NCBI RefSeq assembly: GCF_018252635.1
Contig: NZ_JAGTXM010000004.1
Span: 124,001 to 188,000 of the forward strand
Length of the DNA: 64,000 nt
Direction of reading: 5' to 3'
Origin: Citrobacter amalonaticus
Lineage (GTDB): Bacteria > Pseudomonadota > Gammaproteobacteria > Enterobacterales > Enterobacteriaceae
A program made the position numbers and the translations under genes. Position 1 is the first letter of the stretch, and each line of letters opens with the position of its first letter. This document shows, one piece after another, positions 21,053 to 30,175 of the stretch. The notes under the pieces are model-generated. The model searched no databases. It saw only the letters and a list, made by a program, of their open reading frames with translations, and was not told the origin of the DNA.

Positions 21053-21934
21053 ATGATGCGAATCGCGCTTTTCCTGTTGACGAACCTGGCCGTCATGGTC
21101 GTTTTCGGGCTGGTGCTGAGCCTGACAGGGATTCAGTCGAGCAGCGTTCAGGGCCTGATGATTATGGCGCTGCTGTTCGGTTTTGGTGGTTCCTTCGTTT
21201 CACTGCTGATGTCCAAATGGATGGCGTTACGCTCCGTCGGTGGGGAAGTGATCGAGCAACCGCGTAACGAAAGAGAGCGCTGGTTGGTGAATACGGTCGC
21301 CACGCAGGCGCGTCAGGCCGGTATCGCCATGCCGCAGGTCGCTATCTACCATGCGCCGGACATTAACGCCTTTGCTACCGGGGCGCGCCGTGATGCGTCT
21401 CTGGTTGCAGTCAGCACCGGTTTGCTGCAAAACATGAGCCCGGATGAAGCTGAGGCCGTTATTGCCCATGAAATCAGCCATATTGCGAACGGTGACATGG
21501 TTACCATGACGCTGATTCAGGGGGTTGTGAACACCTTTGTTATCTTCATCTCGCGTATTCTGGCGCAGATCGCTGCCGGTTTTCTCGGTGGCAACCGTGA
21601 TGAAGGTGAAGGGAGCAATGGCAATCCGATGATCTATTTTGCGGTCGCAATGGTACTTGAGCTGGTCTTCGGCATCCTGGCGAGCATTATTACCATGTGG
21701 TTCTCTCGTCACCGTGAATTCCACGCCGATGCGGGATCCGCCAAACTGGTTGGTCGTGAAAAGATGATTGCTGCGTTGCAGCGTCTGAAAACCAGCTATG
21801 AACCGCAGGAAGCATCCAGCATGATGGCCTTCTGCATTAATGGTAAAGGTAAATCGCTGAGCGAACTGTTTATGACTCACCCGCCGCTGGATAAACGTAT
21901 CGAAGCGCTGCGCAGTGGGGAATACCTGAAGTAA
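21053..21934 (+). CDS. htpX: Inner-membrane zinc protease HtpX
   Basis: A 293-residue M48 metalloprotease for quality control of membrane proteins, partly redundant with FtsH. Two N-terminal membrane segments ([39 protein letters not shown]) precede the zinc motif HEISH ([14 protein letters not shown]), with the third ligand in [12 protein letters not shown]. The length and sequence match E. coli, where it is induced by heat and CpxR. An intrinsic terminator follows. Confidence 0.97.
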   Translation: MMRIALFLLTNLAVMVVFGLVLSLTGIQSSSVQGLMIMALLFGFGGSFVSLLMSKWMALRSVGGEVIEQPRNERERWLVNTVATQARQAGIAMPQVAIYHAPDINAFATGARRDASLVAVSTGLLQNMSPDEAEAVIAHEISHIANGDMVTMTLIQGVVNTFVIFISRILAQIAAGFLGGNRDEGEGSNGNPMIYFAVAMVLELVFGILASIITMWFSRHREFHADAGSAKLVGREKMIAALQRLKTSYEPQEASSMMAFCINGKGKSLSELFMTHPPLDKRIEALRSGEYLK

Positions 21935-21953
21935 GCCTGCCGGCAAGAAGAGA

Positions 21954-21980
21954 AAGCGCGTCCATGGACGCGCTTTTTTT
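21954..21980. terminator. Intrinsic terminator between htpX and yebQ
   Basis: AGCGCGTCC and GGACGCGCT form a nine-bp stem followed by seven T residues on the plus strand. It clearly ends htpX. The facing yebQ stop codon lies at its edge. Confidence 0.93.
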
Positions 21981-23352
21981 ACGCCTGCGCCCGAGGCTGT
22001 GTGATGCGCAGAGCGCTCACCACCGCGGCCACGGTCGCCAGAATTCCTGCCGCCAGCAGAGAAACATGCGTGCCGTTATCCCCAAACTGGTTCAACAGCA
22101 GCGCGACCAGCGCCGCGCCTGAGCTTTGTCCGAGCAGACGAGCGGTTCCCAGCATGCCGCTGGCGCCGCCGCTGCGTTCGCGTGGCGCTGAGCTGATGAT
22201 CGTGTGGTTATTGGGAGACTGAAATAAACCAAACCCGGCACCGCAGAGGATCATTGGCCAGATGATATTCAGATCGGACGGCACGACAGGAAGCCACACC
22301 AGGGCAAACAACCCACTTGCCATCACCAGCAGGCCCAGCGCTCCCAGCAAACCGGCATGAACGCGTTCAATCAGATACCCGGCCAGCGGGGCCATGACCA
22401 TGGTCGCCAATGGCCAGGGTGTGAGCAGCAAACCGGTTTCCACTTCGCTGCGTCCGAGTACCGTTTGCAGATAGAAGGGGAGGGAGACCATCGCCAGCAT
22501 CTGTGCGCAAAAAGAGCAGATGGATGTGCCTATCGATAGTGAGAAAAGGGGAATACGCAGCAGGTCGATCGGCAATAACGGTACCGGTAGTGCGAGCTGA
22601 CGGCGGATAAAAAAGTAGCCCACGACGACCAGCGCCACCAGTTCAGCACCGATCAGCGTCAGGGACTGTCCCTGTGCGAAACCGCTCAGTGCCGTGATCA
22701 GCAGACCAAACGTTAGCGCGTTCATCACGGCGCTGGGGATATCAAAACGCGGTTTATTGCTGCGTGAGCCATTGGGCGGAAGAAAGCGTATTGCCAGCAT
22801 CAACGCAATGATTCCTAACGGCACATTGATCAGAAACAGCCACTTCCAGGAGGAAATCGAGAGGATCGCTGCGGCAATGGTTGGGCCGGCGGCAGCGGAG
22901 ACGGCGACGATAAAGGAGTTTATCCCCATTCCTCGTCCCAGGTGGTGCTGAGGATAAATCAGACGAATCAACGCCGTGTTGACGCTCATTAGCGCTGCGC
23001 CGCCAAACCCCTGAACGACGCGCGCCATCGTCAACATCTGTAGCGAGTCCGCAAGTGCGCAAAACAGTGAGGCCAGCAAAAAAACTACCAGTCCGCATTT
23101 GTAGATGCGGCGATAGCCAAACATATCGCCCAGAAACGACAGCGATAGTAACGAGACGACAATGGCAATCTGATAGGCGTTAACAACCCAGATTGAGCTG
23201 GCGGCTGAAGCGTGCAAATCGGCGGCGATGGTGGGGAGCGCCACGTTGGCAATGGCGCCGTCCAGTACGGCCATCGAAATACCTATAACGATGGTTAAAA
23301 TAGCACCATATCGTTGTGGAAGCGGCAGGCCGTCGGCCTGGGAGTTATTCAT
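21979..23352 (-). CDS. yebQ: MFS multidrug-type transporter YebQ
   Basis: A 457-residue major facilitator of the 14-helix DHA2 drug:H+ antiporter family. Conserved motifs are present: motif A-like LGDMFGYRRIYKCG after helix 2, VVQGFGGAALMSV, and motif C-like AVSAAAGPTIAAAI. E. coli YebQ has the same position and size. The substrate is unknown; drug or metabolite efflux is inferred. It is divergent from kdgR, which sits 176 bases away. Confidence 0.92.
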   Translation of the reverse strand: MNNSQADGLPLPQRYGAILTIVIGISMAVLDGAIANVALPTIAADLHASAASSIWVVNAYQIAIVVSLLSLSFLGDMFGYRRIYKCGLVVFLLASLFCALADSLQMLTMARVVQGFGGAALMSVNTALIRLIYPQHHLGRGMGINSFIVAVSAAAGPTIAAAILSISSWKWLFLINVPLGIIALMLAIRFLPPNGSRSNKPRFDIPSAVMNALTFGLLITALSGFAQGQSLTLIGAELVALVVVGYFFIRRQLALPVPLLPIDLLRIPLFSLSIGTSICSFCAQMLAMVSLPFYLQTVLGRSEVETGLLLTPWPLATMVMAPLAGYLIERVHAGLLGALGLLVMASGLFALVWLPVVPSDLNIIWPMILCGAGFGLFQSPNNHTIISSAPRERSGGASGMLGTARLLGQSSGAALVALLLNQFGDNGTHVSLLAAGILATVAAVVSALRITQPRAQA

Positions 23353-23528
23353 GTGATTGATAGTTTCTGCGAAGAATATGATCAGGGTTGTGATTTTAGC
23401 ATTGATATTCAGGCTTTATCTCGCAGATTTGTAACGAAGTAAGCAAAGATGGATTGCGGGCGCCTGGTCATGAAATTATAATAAAAAATTGTTCTGATTT
23501 TTATAAAACACTCGTAATGAGGTGATAA

Positions 23529-24320
23529 ATGGCTAACGCAGATCTGGATAAACAGCCTGATTCTGTATCTTCCGTGCTGAAAGTCTTTGGCATTCTGCAG
23601 GCGCTGGGTGAAGAGCGCGAAATAGGGATTACCGAGTTATCACAACGCGTCATGATGTCAAAAAGCACCGTTTATCGCTTTTTACAGACCATGAAAACAC
23701 TGGGATATGTGTCACAGGAAGGTGAATCCGAGAAGTATTCTCTGACGCTGAAACTGTTTGAACTGGGCGCTCGCGCGCTACAGAATGTTGACCTTATCCG
23801 CAGTGCGGACATCCAGATGCGCGAACTCTCTCGTCTGACGAAAGAAACCGTGCACCTTGGCGCGCTGGACGAAGACAGCATCGTCTACATTCATAAGATT
23901 GATTCGATGTACAACCTGCGCATGTATTCGCGTGTGGGTCGCCGCAACCCGCTTTACAGTACCGCGATTGGTAAAGTGCTGCTGGCCTGGCGCGATCGTG
24001 ATGAAGTGAAGCAGATTCTGGACGGCGTGGAGTACAAGCGCAGTACCGGGCGCACCATCACCACTACGGAAGCCTTGCTGCCGGTGCTGGATAAAGTCCG
24101 TGAACAGGGTTATGGCGAAGATAACGAAGAACAAGAAGAAGGTTTGCGTTGCATTGGCGTACCGGTATTCGATCGTTTCGGCGTGGTGATTGCCGGCCTG
24201 AGTATCTCCTTCCCAACGCTGCGTTTTTCCGAAGAGAACCTGCATGACTACGTTTCGATGCTGCATACTGCGGCGCGTAAAATCTCTGAGCAGATGGGTT
24301 ACAACGATTATCCGTTCTGA
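23529..24320 (+). CDS. kdgR: IclR-family repressor KdgR
   Basis: A 263-residue IclR-type regulator with an N-terminal winged helix-turn-helix (ITELSQRVMMSKSTVYRFLQ, about residues 37-57) and a C-terminal effector domain that senses 2-keto-3-deoxygluconate. In E. coli it represses genes for KDG uptake and use, including eda at the other end of this window. The match to E. coli KdgR runs over the whole length. Confidence 0.96.
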   Translation: MANADLDKQPDSVSSVLKVFGILQALGEEREIGITELSQRVMMSKSTVYRFLQTMKTLGYVSQEGESEKYSLTLKLFELGARALQNVDLIRSADIQMRELSRLTKETVHLGALDEDSIVYIHKIDSMYNLRMYSRVGRRNPLYSTAIGKVLLAWRDRDEVKQILDGVEYKRSTGRTITTTEALLPVLDKVREQGYGEDNEEQEEGLRCIGVPVFDRFGVVIAGLSISFPTLRFSEENLHDYVSMLHTAARKISEQMGYNDYPF

Positions 24321-24344
24321 TGATGTCATGCTGTCTGTATGAAA

Positions 24345-24375
24345 GAAATGGCCGGCTCTTTGCCGGCCACTTTAA
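24345..24375 (+). terminator. Probable terminator after kdgR
   Basis: TGGCCGGC and GCCGGCCA form an eight-bp stem with a TCTTT loop, followed only by CTTTAAA. The T tract is weak, so efficiency is uncertain. Confidence 0.55.
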
Positions 24376-24429
24376 ACCTGTGACATTCTGCTTAAGCAAT
24401 ACGTAGGTGCTGATCGCGTTGGTGGGATA

Positions 24430-24669
24430 TTAACCGTTATCGACGACCACGGTACTTTTACGCAATATCGGACAATCCGTTAATCCGATGATACCACTAT
24501 CGGTATGAACATATTGCGCGGTGGCGGTTCCTCGCGCGGTGAGATACTTGCATTGCAAACCCAGTCCGGCCGCATTCTCCTGACTGCCTATCAACACTCC
24601 ATATCCACTGAGTAATAATCCAATCCAGACAAGCGCAAACAACACGATAGCGCGAATAATCAAACGCAT
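24430..24669 (-). CDS. yobH: Small membrane protein YobH
   Basis: A 79-residue protein with one N-terminal hydrophobic segment (LIIRAIVLFALVWIGLLLSGYGVLIG), either a membrane anchor or an uncleaved signal. A small exported domain with cysteines follows (GLQCKYLTARGT; LTDCPILRKS). It is close to E. coli YobH in length and sequence; its function is unknown. The start at 24669 (MRLIIRAIV) has AGAAAAGAGGT upstream. It is divergent from mgrB. Confidence 0.92.
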   Translation of the reverse strand: MRLIIRAIVLFALVWIGLLLSGYGVLIGSQENAAGLGLQCKYLTARGTATAQYVHTDSGIIGLTDCPILRKSTVVVDNG

Positions 24670-24773
24670 TATGACCTCTTTTCTTCTATACGTTAGACTG
24701 AGCTTAGCGTTTACGCTCACTGATACAAGTAAATGATTCTTAAAAAATCGCTAATGTCTTCTGTAGTTAGTCC

Positions 24774-24791
24774 TGGTTTAAGAAACGCATG
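24774..24791 (+). promoter_or_regulatory. Possible PhoP box of mgrB
   Basis: One good PhoP half-site, TGGTTTA, is followed at the usual five-base spacing by a degenerate second half (CGCATG). A -10-like CATAAGAT lies about 12 bases downstream, the arrangement of PhoP-activated promoters. Regulation of mgrB by PhoP is established in E. coli; the second half-site here is weak. Confidence 0.55.
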
Positions 24792-24829
24792 ATAATTTGG
24801 TGGCATAAGATGTTGATGCGGAGAGTGGA

Positions 24830-24973
24830 GTGAAAAAGTTTCGATGGATAATTCTGGTGGTGGTAGTGCTTGTGTGCCTGCTGTTGTGGGCCCAGGTGTT
24901 CAACATCATGTGTGACCAGGATGTACAATTTTTCAGCGGAATTTGCGCCATCAATAAATTTATCCCCTGGTGA
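24830..24973 (+). CDS. mgrB: PhoQ inhibitor MgrB
   Basis: A 47-residue bitopic inner-membrane peptide starting at GTG. The membrane helix ([18 protein letters not shown]) is followed by a periplasmic tail with the conserved cysteines C28 and C39 (plus C16 in the helix). The C-terminal CAINKFIPW is almost identical to E. coli. MgrB binds and inhibits the sensor PhoQ in negative feedback. The gene is intact, with no insertion or early stop. Its loss causes polymyxin resistance in related species. Confidence 0.96.
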   Translation: MKKFRWIILVVVVLVCLLLWAQVFNIMCDQDVQFFSGICAINKFIPW

Positions 24974-25047
24974 GAACATTTTTTCATCCGTTGATTTCCT
25001 TCCTGTGGCGCGGTGGTAAAATAGCGCGTCTACATTGAGGTGGTGAA

Positions 25048-25335
25048 ATGAACGAAGTAGTGAATTCCGGCGTGCTTAATTTTGCGCCGTTGATTGTATC
25101 GGTGGGGGTTCTGGTTGTTGGGCTGGTGCTGTGGTTCTTTATCAACCGTGCGAGCTCGCGAACCAATGAGCAGATTGAGCTGCTTGAGGCGTTGTTAGAT
25201 CAGCAGAAGCGACAAAATGCATTATTGCGTCGTCTCTGTGAAGCGAACGAGCCGGAGAAAGTGACAGAGGCGTCACCTAAGGCCAATGACCCGCAAGAGG
25301 ATGAGGATATCATCCGTCTGGTCGCAGAGCGTTAA
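25048..25335 (+). CDS. yebO: Membrane protein YebO
   Basis: A 95-residue protein with one N-terminal membrane helix (APLIVSVGVLVVGLVLWFFINRA, about residues 13-35), then a coiled-coil-like segment (NEQIELLEALLDQQKRQNALLRRL) and an acidic tail ending DIIRLVAER. It matches E. coli YebO in order and length. The function is unknown. It lies just downstream of mgrB and may share its transcript. Confidence 0.93.
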   Translation: MNEVVNSGVLNFAPLIVSVGVLVVGLVLWFFINRASSRTNEQIELLEALLDQQKRQNALLRRLCEANEPEKVTEASPKANDPQEDEDIIRLVAER

Positions 25336-25344
25336 TCCTCGTGT

Positions 25345-25394
25345 AACAGGAAGCGAATGGGCTGGCGTCTCGCCAGACTTTCCTTCCTGTTTTG
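25345..25394 (+). terminator. Terminator after yebO
   Basis: AACAGGAAG pairs with the distal CTTCCTGTT across a long arm that itself contains GCTGGCGTCTCGCCAG, a nested hairpin. A TTTTG tract follows. It probably ends the mgrB-yebO transcript. Confidence 0.75.
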
Positions 25395-25990
25395 TTATCC
25401 TGCACGCTATTAGTGCAATCGCATGTCGCTTCGCTATATCCGTTCCTTCCGTGCCGTTGCGTCTGTTATTGCCGGTCCATACTTAATTATATTTTTCCAT
25501 ACGTTAATAATGTGATCTTCCGCGTTTTGTGAGAATGATCGTCTTTATAATAAGCGAAACGTTTCTTTCCCTATTTTTGTGCATTGTCATCATTCTTTCA
25601 TTAAATGAGTGCATAAGAACAGAGGATATCAAGATGGAACGAAATGCGGCGTTATTATGATAACGGGTCATTTTGCGTTGAAACAAATTATGCATAACAA
25701 AGCAGCATTTGTGATAACGGTGGATCTCCATGTTTCGACATCGCGATGATCTGGAAGTCGCGAAGTTATTGAGCTATGGTTGAAAAGTCCCCGCTGCGCT
25801 GCGGGTCTGACAAGGGCCCAGCAAGCACGCGGGAATATATCGGCTTGAGAATTGACGCATAACTGTGCAGATACTCTGTGTCGACTGGCGAGATTTGTGC
25901 GACCGATCGAGACACGTTTAAAAATGGCTTGCCATAATTAACGTTGTATGTGATAACACGTTTTGGGTTAAACGAGGTACAGTTCTGTTT
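25395..25990 (+). other. Long non-coding stretch upstream of yobF-cspC
   Basis: About 600 bases hold no convincing coding sequence on either strand. The part nearest yobF (GATAACACG...GGTTAAACGAGGTACAG) looks like the long structured leader known for yobF-cspC in E. coli. It carries the ribosome site ACGAGG. Further upstream the DNA is AT-rich with many TGATAA/ATAATG runs, as expected for a promoter region. No sRNA could be assigned with confidence. Confidence 0.5.
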
Positions 25991-26134
25991 ATGTGTGGCA
26001 TTTTCAGTAAAGAAGTCCTGAGTAAACACGTTGTCGTTGAATACCGCTTCTCTGCCGAACCTTATATTAGTGCCTCAAGCAGTAATGTCTCAGTTTTATC
26101 TATGTTATGCCTGCGGGCGAAGAAAACACTCTAA
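25991..26134 (+). CDS. yobF: Small protein YobF
   Basis: A 47-residue protein ([20 protein letters not shown]...LCLRAKKTL) differing from E. coli YobF at about one position. In E. coli it is a stress-induced small protein of unknown role, translated from the same mRNA as cspC. Here cspC begins 12 bases after its stop. It is too short for most automatic gene callers. Confidence 0.95.
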   Translation: MCGIFSKEVLSKHVVVEYRFSAEPYISASSSNVSVLSMLCLRAKKTL

Positions 26135-26146
26135 GGAATTTTGCAA

Positions 26147-26356
26147 ATGGCAAAGATTAAAGGTCAAGTTAAGTGGTTCAACGAGTCTAAAGGTTTTGGC
26201 TTTATTACTCCGGCTGATGGCAGCAAAGATGTGTTCGTACACTTCTCCGCTATCCAGGGTAATGGCTTCAAAACTCTGGCTGAAGGCCAGAACGTTGAGT
26301 TCGAAATTCAGGACGGCCAGAAAGGTCCGGCTGCTGTTAACGTTACAGCTATCTGA
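26147..26356 (+). CDS. cspC: Cold-shock-like protein CspC
   Basis: A 69-residue cold-shock domain protein identical or nearly so to E. coli CspC. The RNA-binding motifs RNP1 (KGFGFITP) and RNP2 (VFVHFSAI) are intact. CspC is constitutive rather than cold induced, binds mRNAs, and raises levels of rpoS and stress transcripts. GGAATTTTGCAA gives the ribosome site. It is cotranscribed with yobF. Confidence 0.97.
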
Positions 26357-26402
26357 TCGACACCACTGATTTGAAGCGCATCTGCGCATCAACCTCAGAT
26401 TT

Positions 26403-26429
26403 AAAGCCTCGCTGATGCGGGGCTTTTTC
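26403..26429 (+). terminator. Intrinsic terminator after cspC
   Basis: AAAGCCTCGC and GCGGGGCTTT form a stem around TGAT, followed by TTTCATT. It ends the yobF-cspC transcript. Confidence 0.88.
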
Positions 26430-26576
26430 ATTCATCTTCCTTCAAAGTATGTCTGAATGCCTCCTCCGTTAGCGCTTTGTTGCAAAGCCGTGATGTTATT
26501 AGCATAGTTTTCACCGCTTTCACGCCGTTATTCCCGTTAAATCAGTCACCTGAATATCATGTTTGCCGGAGAACAG

Positions 26577-28322
26577 GTGAAAAAGAAAAGTGATAGTACG
26601 GCGCGCAGTTTTACACCGTTACGATTTGCGCTGCTTTGTATCGCCATATTGCTGAGTCTGGGGCTGTTGCTGGGGCGCGTCGCCTGGTTGCAGATTGTCG
26701 ACCCCGAACGTCTGGTCAGGCAAGAAAATATGCGCTCACTGCGCGACGTTACCACGGCATCTCCGCGTGGAATGATCACTGACCGGCAGGGACGACCACT
26801 GGCGGTCAGCGTACCGGTGAATGCCGTCTGGGCTGATCCCAGGACGTTGTTGAGCAAAGGGGGCGTTGGTGTCAACGAACGCTGGCAGGCGCTAGCCAAC
26901 ACGCTGCATCTTTCACTCACAACCCTGGCAGCACGCGTTAACCACGATCCGTCGGCGCGGTTCATCTACCTTGCGCGCCAGGTTTCTCCTCAACAGGCGA
27001 AGTGGATTGATAAGCTGAATCTACCCGGGATCAATTTGCGTGAGGAATCCCGTCGGTTTTACCCGGCAGGTCATGTCGCGGCGAATCTGATTGGTTTCAC
27101 CAATATCGACGGGCAGGGTATTGAAGGGGTTGAGAAAAGCTTCAATGCACAGTTAATGGGAAAGCCGGGCTCCCGCCTGGTTCGCAAAGATAAGTTTGGT
27201 CATGTGATTGAAAACATCACGGAAGTTAAACCTGTGCCGGCGCATCAACTGCAGCTTAGCATCGATGAGCGGTTGCAGACGGTCACCGAGGACGCGCTGG
27301 ACAATGCGGTACGCTGGAATAAAGCGCAATCAGGCGCTGCTGTGCTGGTGAACATTGCTACTGGCGAGATTATGGCGATGGCCAGTTTTCCCGATTTTAA
27401 CCCAAACAACCGTGATGGTGCGGTGCTTGATGATTTTCGTAACCGGGCGATTAGCGATACCTTCGAGCCGGGTTCGACGGTGAAACCGCTGGTCATCATG
27501 ACGGCGCTTGAGCAGGGGATCGTCCAGCCTGATAGCGTGATCGACACCCATCCGTTTTACCTTGACGGGCATCGGATCCGCGACGTGGGCTTTTATCCGG
27601 AACTGACGCTGACCGGCATTTTGCAGAAATCGAGCGACACCGGCGTGTCGCATCTTTCCTTAGCGATGCCGATCCAGCGAGTAGTGGATACCTATAAGCG
27701 TTTTGGTTTTGGGCAACCGACGGGGTTGGGACTCACCGGCGAGAGTCAGGGGTTGATGCCGCAACGTCGTTACTGGAGCGATCTGGATCGTGCGACCTTT
27801 GCCTTTGGTTACGGCCTGATGGTGACACCGCTACAGCTGGCGCACGTGTATGCCACGATTGGTAGTTTTGGCCTGTATCGACCGCTTTCTATCACGCGAA
27901 TCGATCCGCCCGTCATCGGTAAGCGCGTGATGTCGGAAGCATTGGTCAGACAGGTGGAGCATATGATGGAAAGCGTCGCCCTGCCGGGGGGAGGCGGGAC
28001 GAAGGCGGCGGTTAGGGATTATCGCGTGGCGGTTAAAACCGGGACGGCGAAGAAGATCGGCGATAACGGTCAATATATCGATAAATATGTGGCATATACC
28101 GCAGGGGTGGCACCGGCAAGTAACCCGAAGTTTGCGCTGGTGGTGGTGATCAACGATCCGCAGAACGGGGCCTATTACGGTGGCGCGGTGTCTGCACCGG
28201 TTTTCAGCCAGATCATGGGCGATGTGCTGCGGCTGGAAAACGTCAAACCGGATGGAATGCCCGCCGACTCCAGTCATTTGCTGGTACTACAGGGTAATCC
28301 GCGGACGCTCTCCATGCGCTAA
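26577..28322 (+). CDS. Second PBP3-like division transpeptidase (PBP3SAL type)
   Basis: A 581-residue class B penicillin-binding protein paralogous to FtsI. It has one N-terminal membrane anchor (FALLCIAILLSLGLLLG), a pedestal domain (RGMITDRQGRPLAVSVP) and a transpeptidase domain. The nucleophile motif is S300-TVK (FEPGSTVKPL) and the third motif is K487-TGT. The second motif, SSN in E. coli FtsI, reads SSD at 352-354. Its place between cspC and rlmA is that of Salmonella PBP3SAL, which supports septation at acidic pH inside host cells; E. coli K-12 has nothing here. GTG 26577 has GGAG upstream; ATG 26559 has no ribosome site. Confidence 0.9.
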   Translation: MKKKSDSTARSFTPLRFALLCIAILLSLGLLLGRVAWLQIVDPERLVRQENMRSLRDVTTASPRGMITDRQGRPLAVSVPVNAVWADPRTLLSKGGVGVNERWQALANTLHLSLTTLAARVNHDPSARFIYLARQVSPQQAKWIDKLNLPGINLREESRRFYPAGHVAANLIGFTNIDGQGIEGVEKSFNAQLMGKPGSRLVRKDKFGHVIENITEVKPVPAHQLQLSIDERLQTVTEDALDNAVRWNKAQSGAAVLVNIATGEIMAMASFPDFNPNNRDGAVLDDFRNRAISDTFEPGSTVKPLVIMTALEQGIVQPDSVIDTHPFYLDGHRIRDVGFYPELTLTGILQKSSDTGVSHLSLAMPIQRVVDTYKRFGFGQPTGLGLTGESQGLMPQRRYWSDLDRATFAFGYGLMVTPLQLAHVYATIGSFGLYRPLSITRIDPPVIGKRVMSEALVRQVEHMMESVALPGGGGTKAAVRDYRVAVKTGTAKKIGDNGQYIDKYVAYTAGVAPASNPKFALVVVINDPQNGAYYGGAVSAPVFSQIMGDVLRLENVKPDGMPADSSHLLVLQGNPRTLSMR

Positions 28323-28385
28323 GTGATTCTCCCGGGGCGTAAATCGCGTTACACTTGCGCCCTGAATTCACCTGCCGGAGTTGTT

Positions 28386-29195
28386 ATGTCGTTTTCCTGC
28401 CCACTTTGTCACCAGCCCCTTGCGCACGTCAATAACAGTTTCATCTGTCCGCAGCGGCATCAGTTTGATGTGGCAAAAGAGGGGTACGTTAACCTGTTGC
28501 CGGTACAGCATAAGCGTTCGCGCGATCCAGGCGACAGCGCGGAGATGATGCAGGCGCGGCGTGCGTTTCTCGATGCCGGACACTATCAGCCACTGCGTGA
28601 TGCCATTGTTGATCAACTTTCCTCGCACCTCGACGCGACAGCGAGCTCGATTCTTGATATCGGGTGTGGGGAAGGGTATTACACTCACGCCTTTGCCGAT
28701 GCGTTGCCGACGGCGACCACCTGTGGACTGGATGTGGCGAAAGTGGCGATCAAAGCGGCGGCCAGACGCTATCCACAGGTGACATTCTGTGTCGCCTCGA
28801 GCCATCGTTTGCCGTTTGCTGATGCCAGTCAGGATGCGATTGTGCGGATTTACGCGCCGTGTAAAGCGCAAGAACTGGCGCGCGTAGTCAAGCCGAACGG
28901 ATGGGTTTTTACGGCAACGCCGGGACCGCGGCATTTAATGGAGTTGAAAGGGTTGATTTACGATGAGGTCCGACTCCATGCTCCGCATACCGAGCAACTG
29001 GAAGGATTCACTCTGCGAGAGGATATCACACTGGCGTATCCGATGCGCCTGAGTGGCAAGGAAGCCGTGGCGCTACTGCAGATGACGCCTTTTGCCTGGC
29101 GGGCGAAACCGGAGGTTTGGGAACAGCTGTCGGACAGCGAAATGTTTGACTGCCAGACGGATTTTCGTCTTCACCTCTGGCAGCGTGCAGATTAA
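28386..29195 (+). CDS. rlmA: 23S rRNA m1G745 methyltransferase RlmA
   Basis: A 269-residue SAM-dependent methyltransferase acting on G745 of 23S rRNA. An N-terminal zinc finger (CPLCHQPL...CPQRHQFD, residues 5-27) is followed by a Rossmann-type domain with motif [18 protein letters not shown]. The start at 28386 ([10 protein letters not shown]) is that of E. coli; the open frame extends upstream to 28323 without reason to use it. Its stop overlaps the facing mntP by four bases. Confidence 0.96.
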   Translation: MSFSCPLCHQPLAHVNNSFICPQRHQFDVAKEGYVNLLPVQHKRSRDPGDSAEMMQARRAFLDAGHYQPLRDAIVDQLSSHLDATASSILDIGCGEGYYTHAFADALPTATTCGLDVAKVAIKAAARRYPQVTFCVASSHRLPFADASQDAIVRIYAPCKAQELARVVKPNGWVFTATPGPRHLMELKGLIYDEVRLHAPHTEQLEGFTLREDITLAYPMRLSGKEAVALLQMTPFAWRAKPEVWEQLSDSEMFDCQTDFRLHLWQRAD

Positions 29196-29758
29196 CCGTG
29201 GAAGTGCGTCCAGAGGATCTGGACGCCGATACCGATCAGTACGGCCCCACCCAGAATTTCAGCCCGTTTGCCAAGCAGCGGGCCAATGAAGCGACCAACC
29301 ATCATTCCCAGTGTGGACATGATAAGCGTGGCGCAGCCGATAGCCAGTGCAGTAGCGACAATGTTAACCTGCAGGAACGCCAGTCCCACGCCGACAGCCA
29401 TGGCATCGAGGCTAGTGGCGATAGCCGTAGTGACCAGTAACCAGAAACCGTGACGGCGCAGCGGTTCATCGTCATCGTCATCCGTCCCACGACATCCTTC
29501 AATAATCATCCGTCCGCCCAGAAAGGCCAGCAGGATGAAGGCAATCCAGTGATTCCATTCCAGCACGAATTTACTGGCTAACATACCCAGCGCCCAGCCG
29601 ATAAGCGGCGTCAATGTTTCCACTGCGCCGAAGATCAAACCGGTACGCAGGGCTTCAGAGAATTTGGGTTTATGCAGGGCCGCGCCTTTGCCAATTGATG
29701 CAGCAAAAGCATCCATCGACATGCCGAAAGCGAGAATGAGAGTGGCGGTGATATTCAT
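29192..29758 (-). CDS. mntP: Manganese exporter MntP
   Basis: A 188-residue, six-helix manganese efflux protein. Both conserved acidic helices of the two-fold repeat are present ([16 protein letters not shown] and [16 protein letters not shown]). A cytosolic acidic loop [11 protein letters not shown] divides the halves. The start at 29758 (MNITATLIL) matches E. coli. The upstream region carries a yybP-ykoY type riboswitch and an MntR box, so expression should rise with manganese at both transcription and leader level. Confidence 0.96.
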   Translation of the reverse strand: MNITATLILAFGMSMDAFAASIGKGAALHKPKFSEALRTGLIFGAVETLTPLIGWALGMLASKFVLEWNHWIAFILLAFLGGRMIIEGCRGTDDDDDEPLRRHGFWLLVTTAIATSLDAMAVGVGLAFLQVNIVATALAIGCATLIMSTLGMMVGRFIGPLLGKRAEILGGAVLIGIGVQILWTHFHG

Positions 29759-29859
29759 AACAGCGTCCTGACCGGGGTTTCCATAAAACACACCACTGCC
29801 CCCAGTAAACATGCACACCTGAACTCAGGGCTCATACCGTATGCATAGCAGTTGATGTG

Positions 29860-29972
29860 CCTATGGTCTCGCCTGACTGAAAGAGATTTCAGTCCGTACG
29901 TGCCACGTTTTGCAACGAGTATGTTGACACGTACATTTCCGGAGTCTGGAAATCGGCTACTCCCCAAATGAC
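29860..29972 (-). promoter_or_regulatory. yybP-ykoY manganese riboswitch leader of mntP
   Basis: Read on the minus strand, the leader starts with GGGGAGTAGCC (29965-29955) and ends with AGGCGAGACC (29874-29865). These are the two conserved internal-loop strands of the yybP-ykoY Mn2+ riboswitch. The intervening arm (CGTGGCACGTACGG region) is paired and variable. The position before mntP is as in E. coli. The exact outer limits are approximate. Confidence 0.85.
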
Positions 29973-30038
29973 GGCGCAACCTTAACATATTTTGAGAATA
30001 TAAAACAACAACGGAGAAATATTATTTGACCTTTAGTT

Positions 30039-30054
30039 GAAAACGATTTTCATT
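30039..30054. promoter_or_regulatory. Fur-box-like sequence upstream of mntP
   Basis: GAAAACGATTTTCATT resembles the core of the Fur consensus (GATAATGATAATCATTATC) with several mismatches. It lies between the riboswitch and the MntR box. Fur control is suggested, not shown. Confidence 0.4.
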
Positions 30055-30104
30055 TAGATTTATTGGTAGATAGAACGTTAAAATAAATAACATTTACGCA
30101 GGTG

Positions 30105-30126
30105 CATTATAGCCTTAGCTATGTTT
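30105..30126. promoter_or_regulatory. MntR box upstream of mntP
   Basis: On the minus strand the site reads AAACATAGCTAAGGCTATAA, close to the MntR palindrome AAACATAGC-N4-GCTATGTTT. It lies about 350 bases before the mntP start codon, upstream of the riboswitch, fitting MntR activation of mntP as known in E. coli. Confidence 0.75.
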
Positions 30127-30175
30127 TTAACTACAATTAAATTGCGAAAAACAAAGCTCAGGCTATATCTATAAC

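Noticed and set aside
23480-23515. KdgR-like AT-rich inverted sequence before kdgR
   Set aside because: AATAAAAAATTGTTCTGATTT only loosely fits the KdgR box and lies in AT-rich promoter DNA; not strong enough to list.
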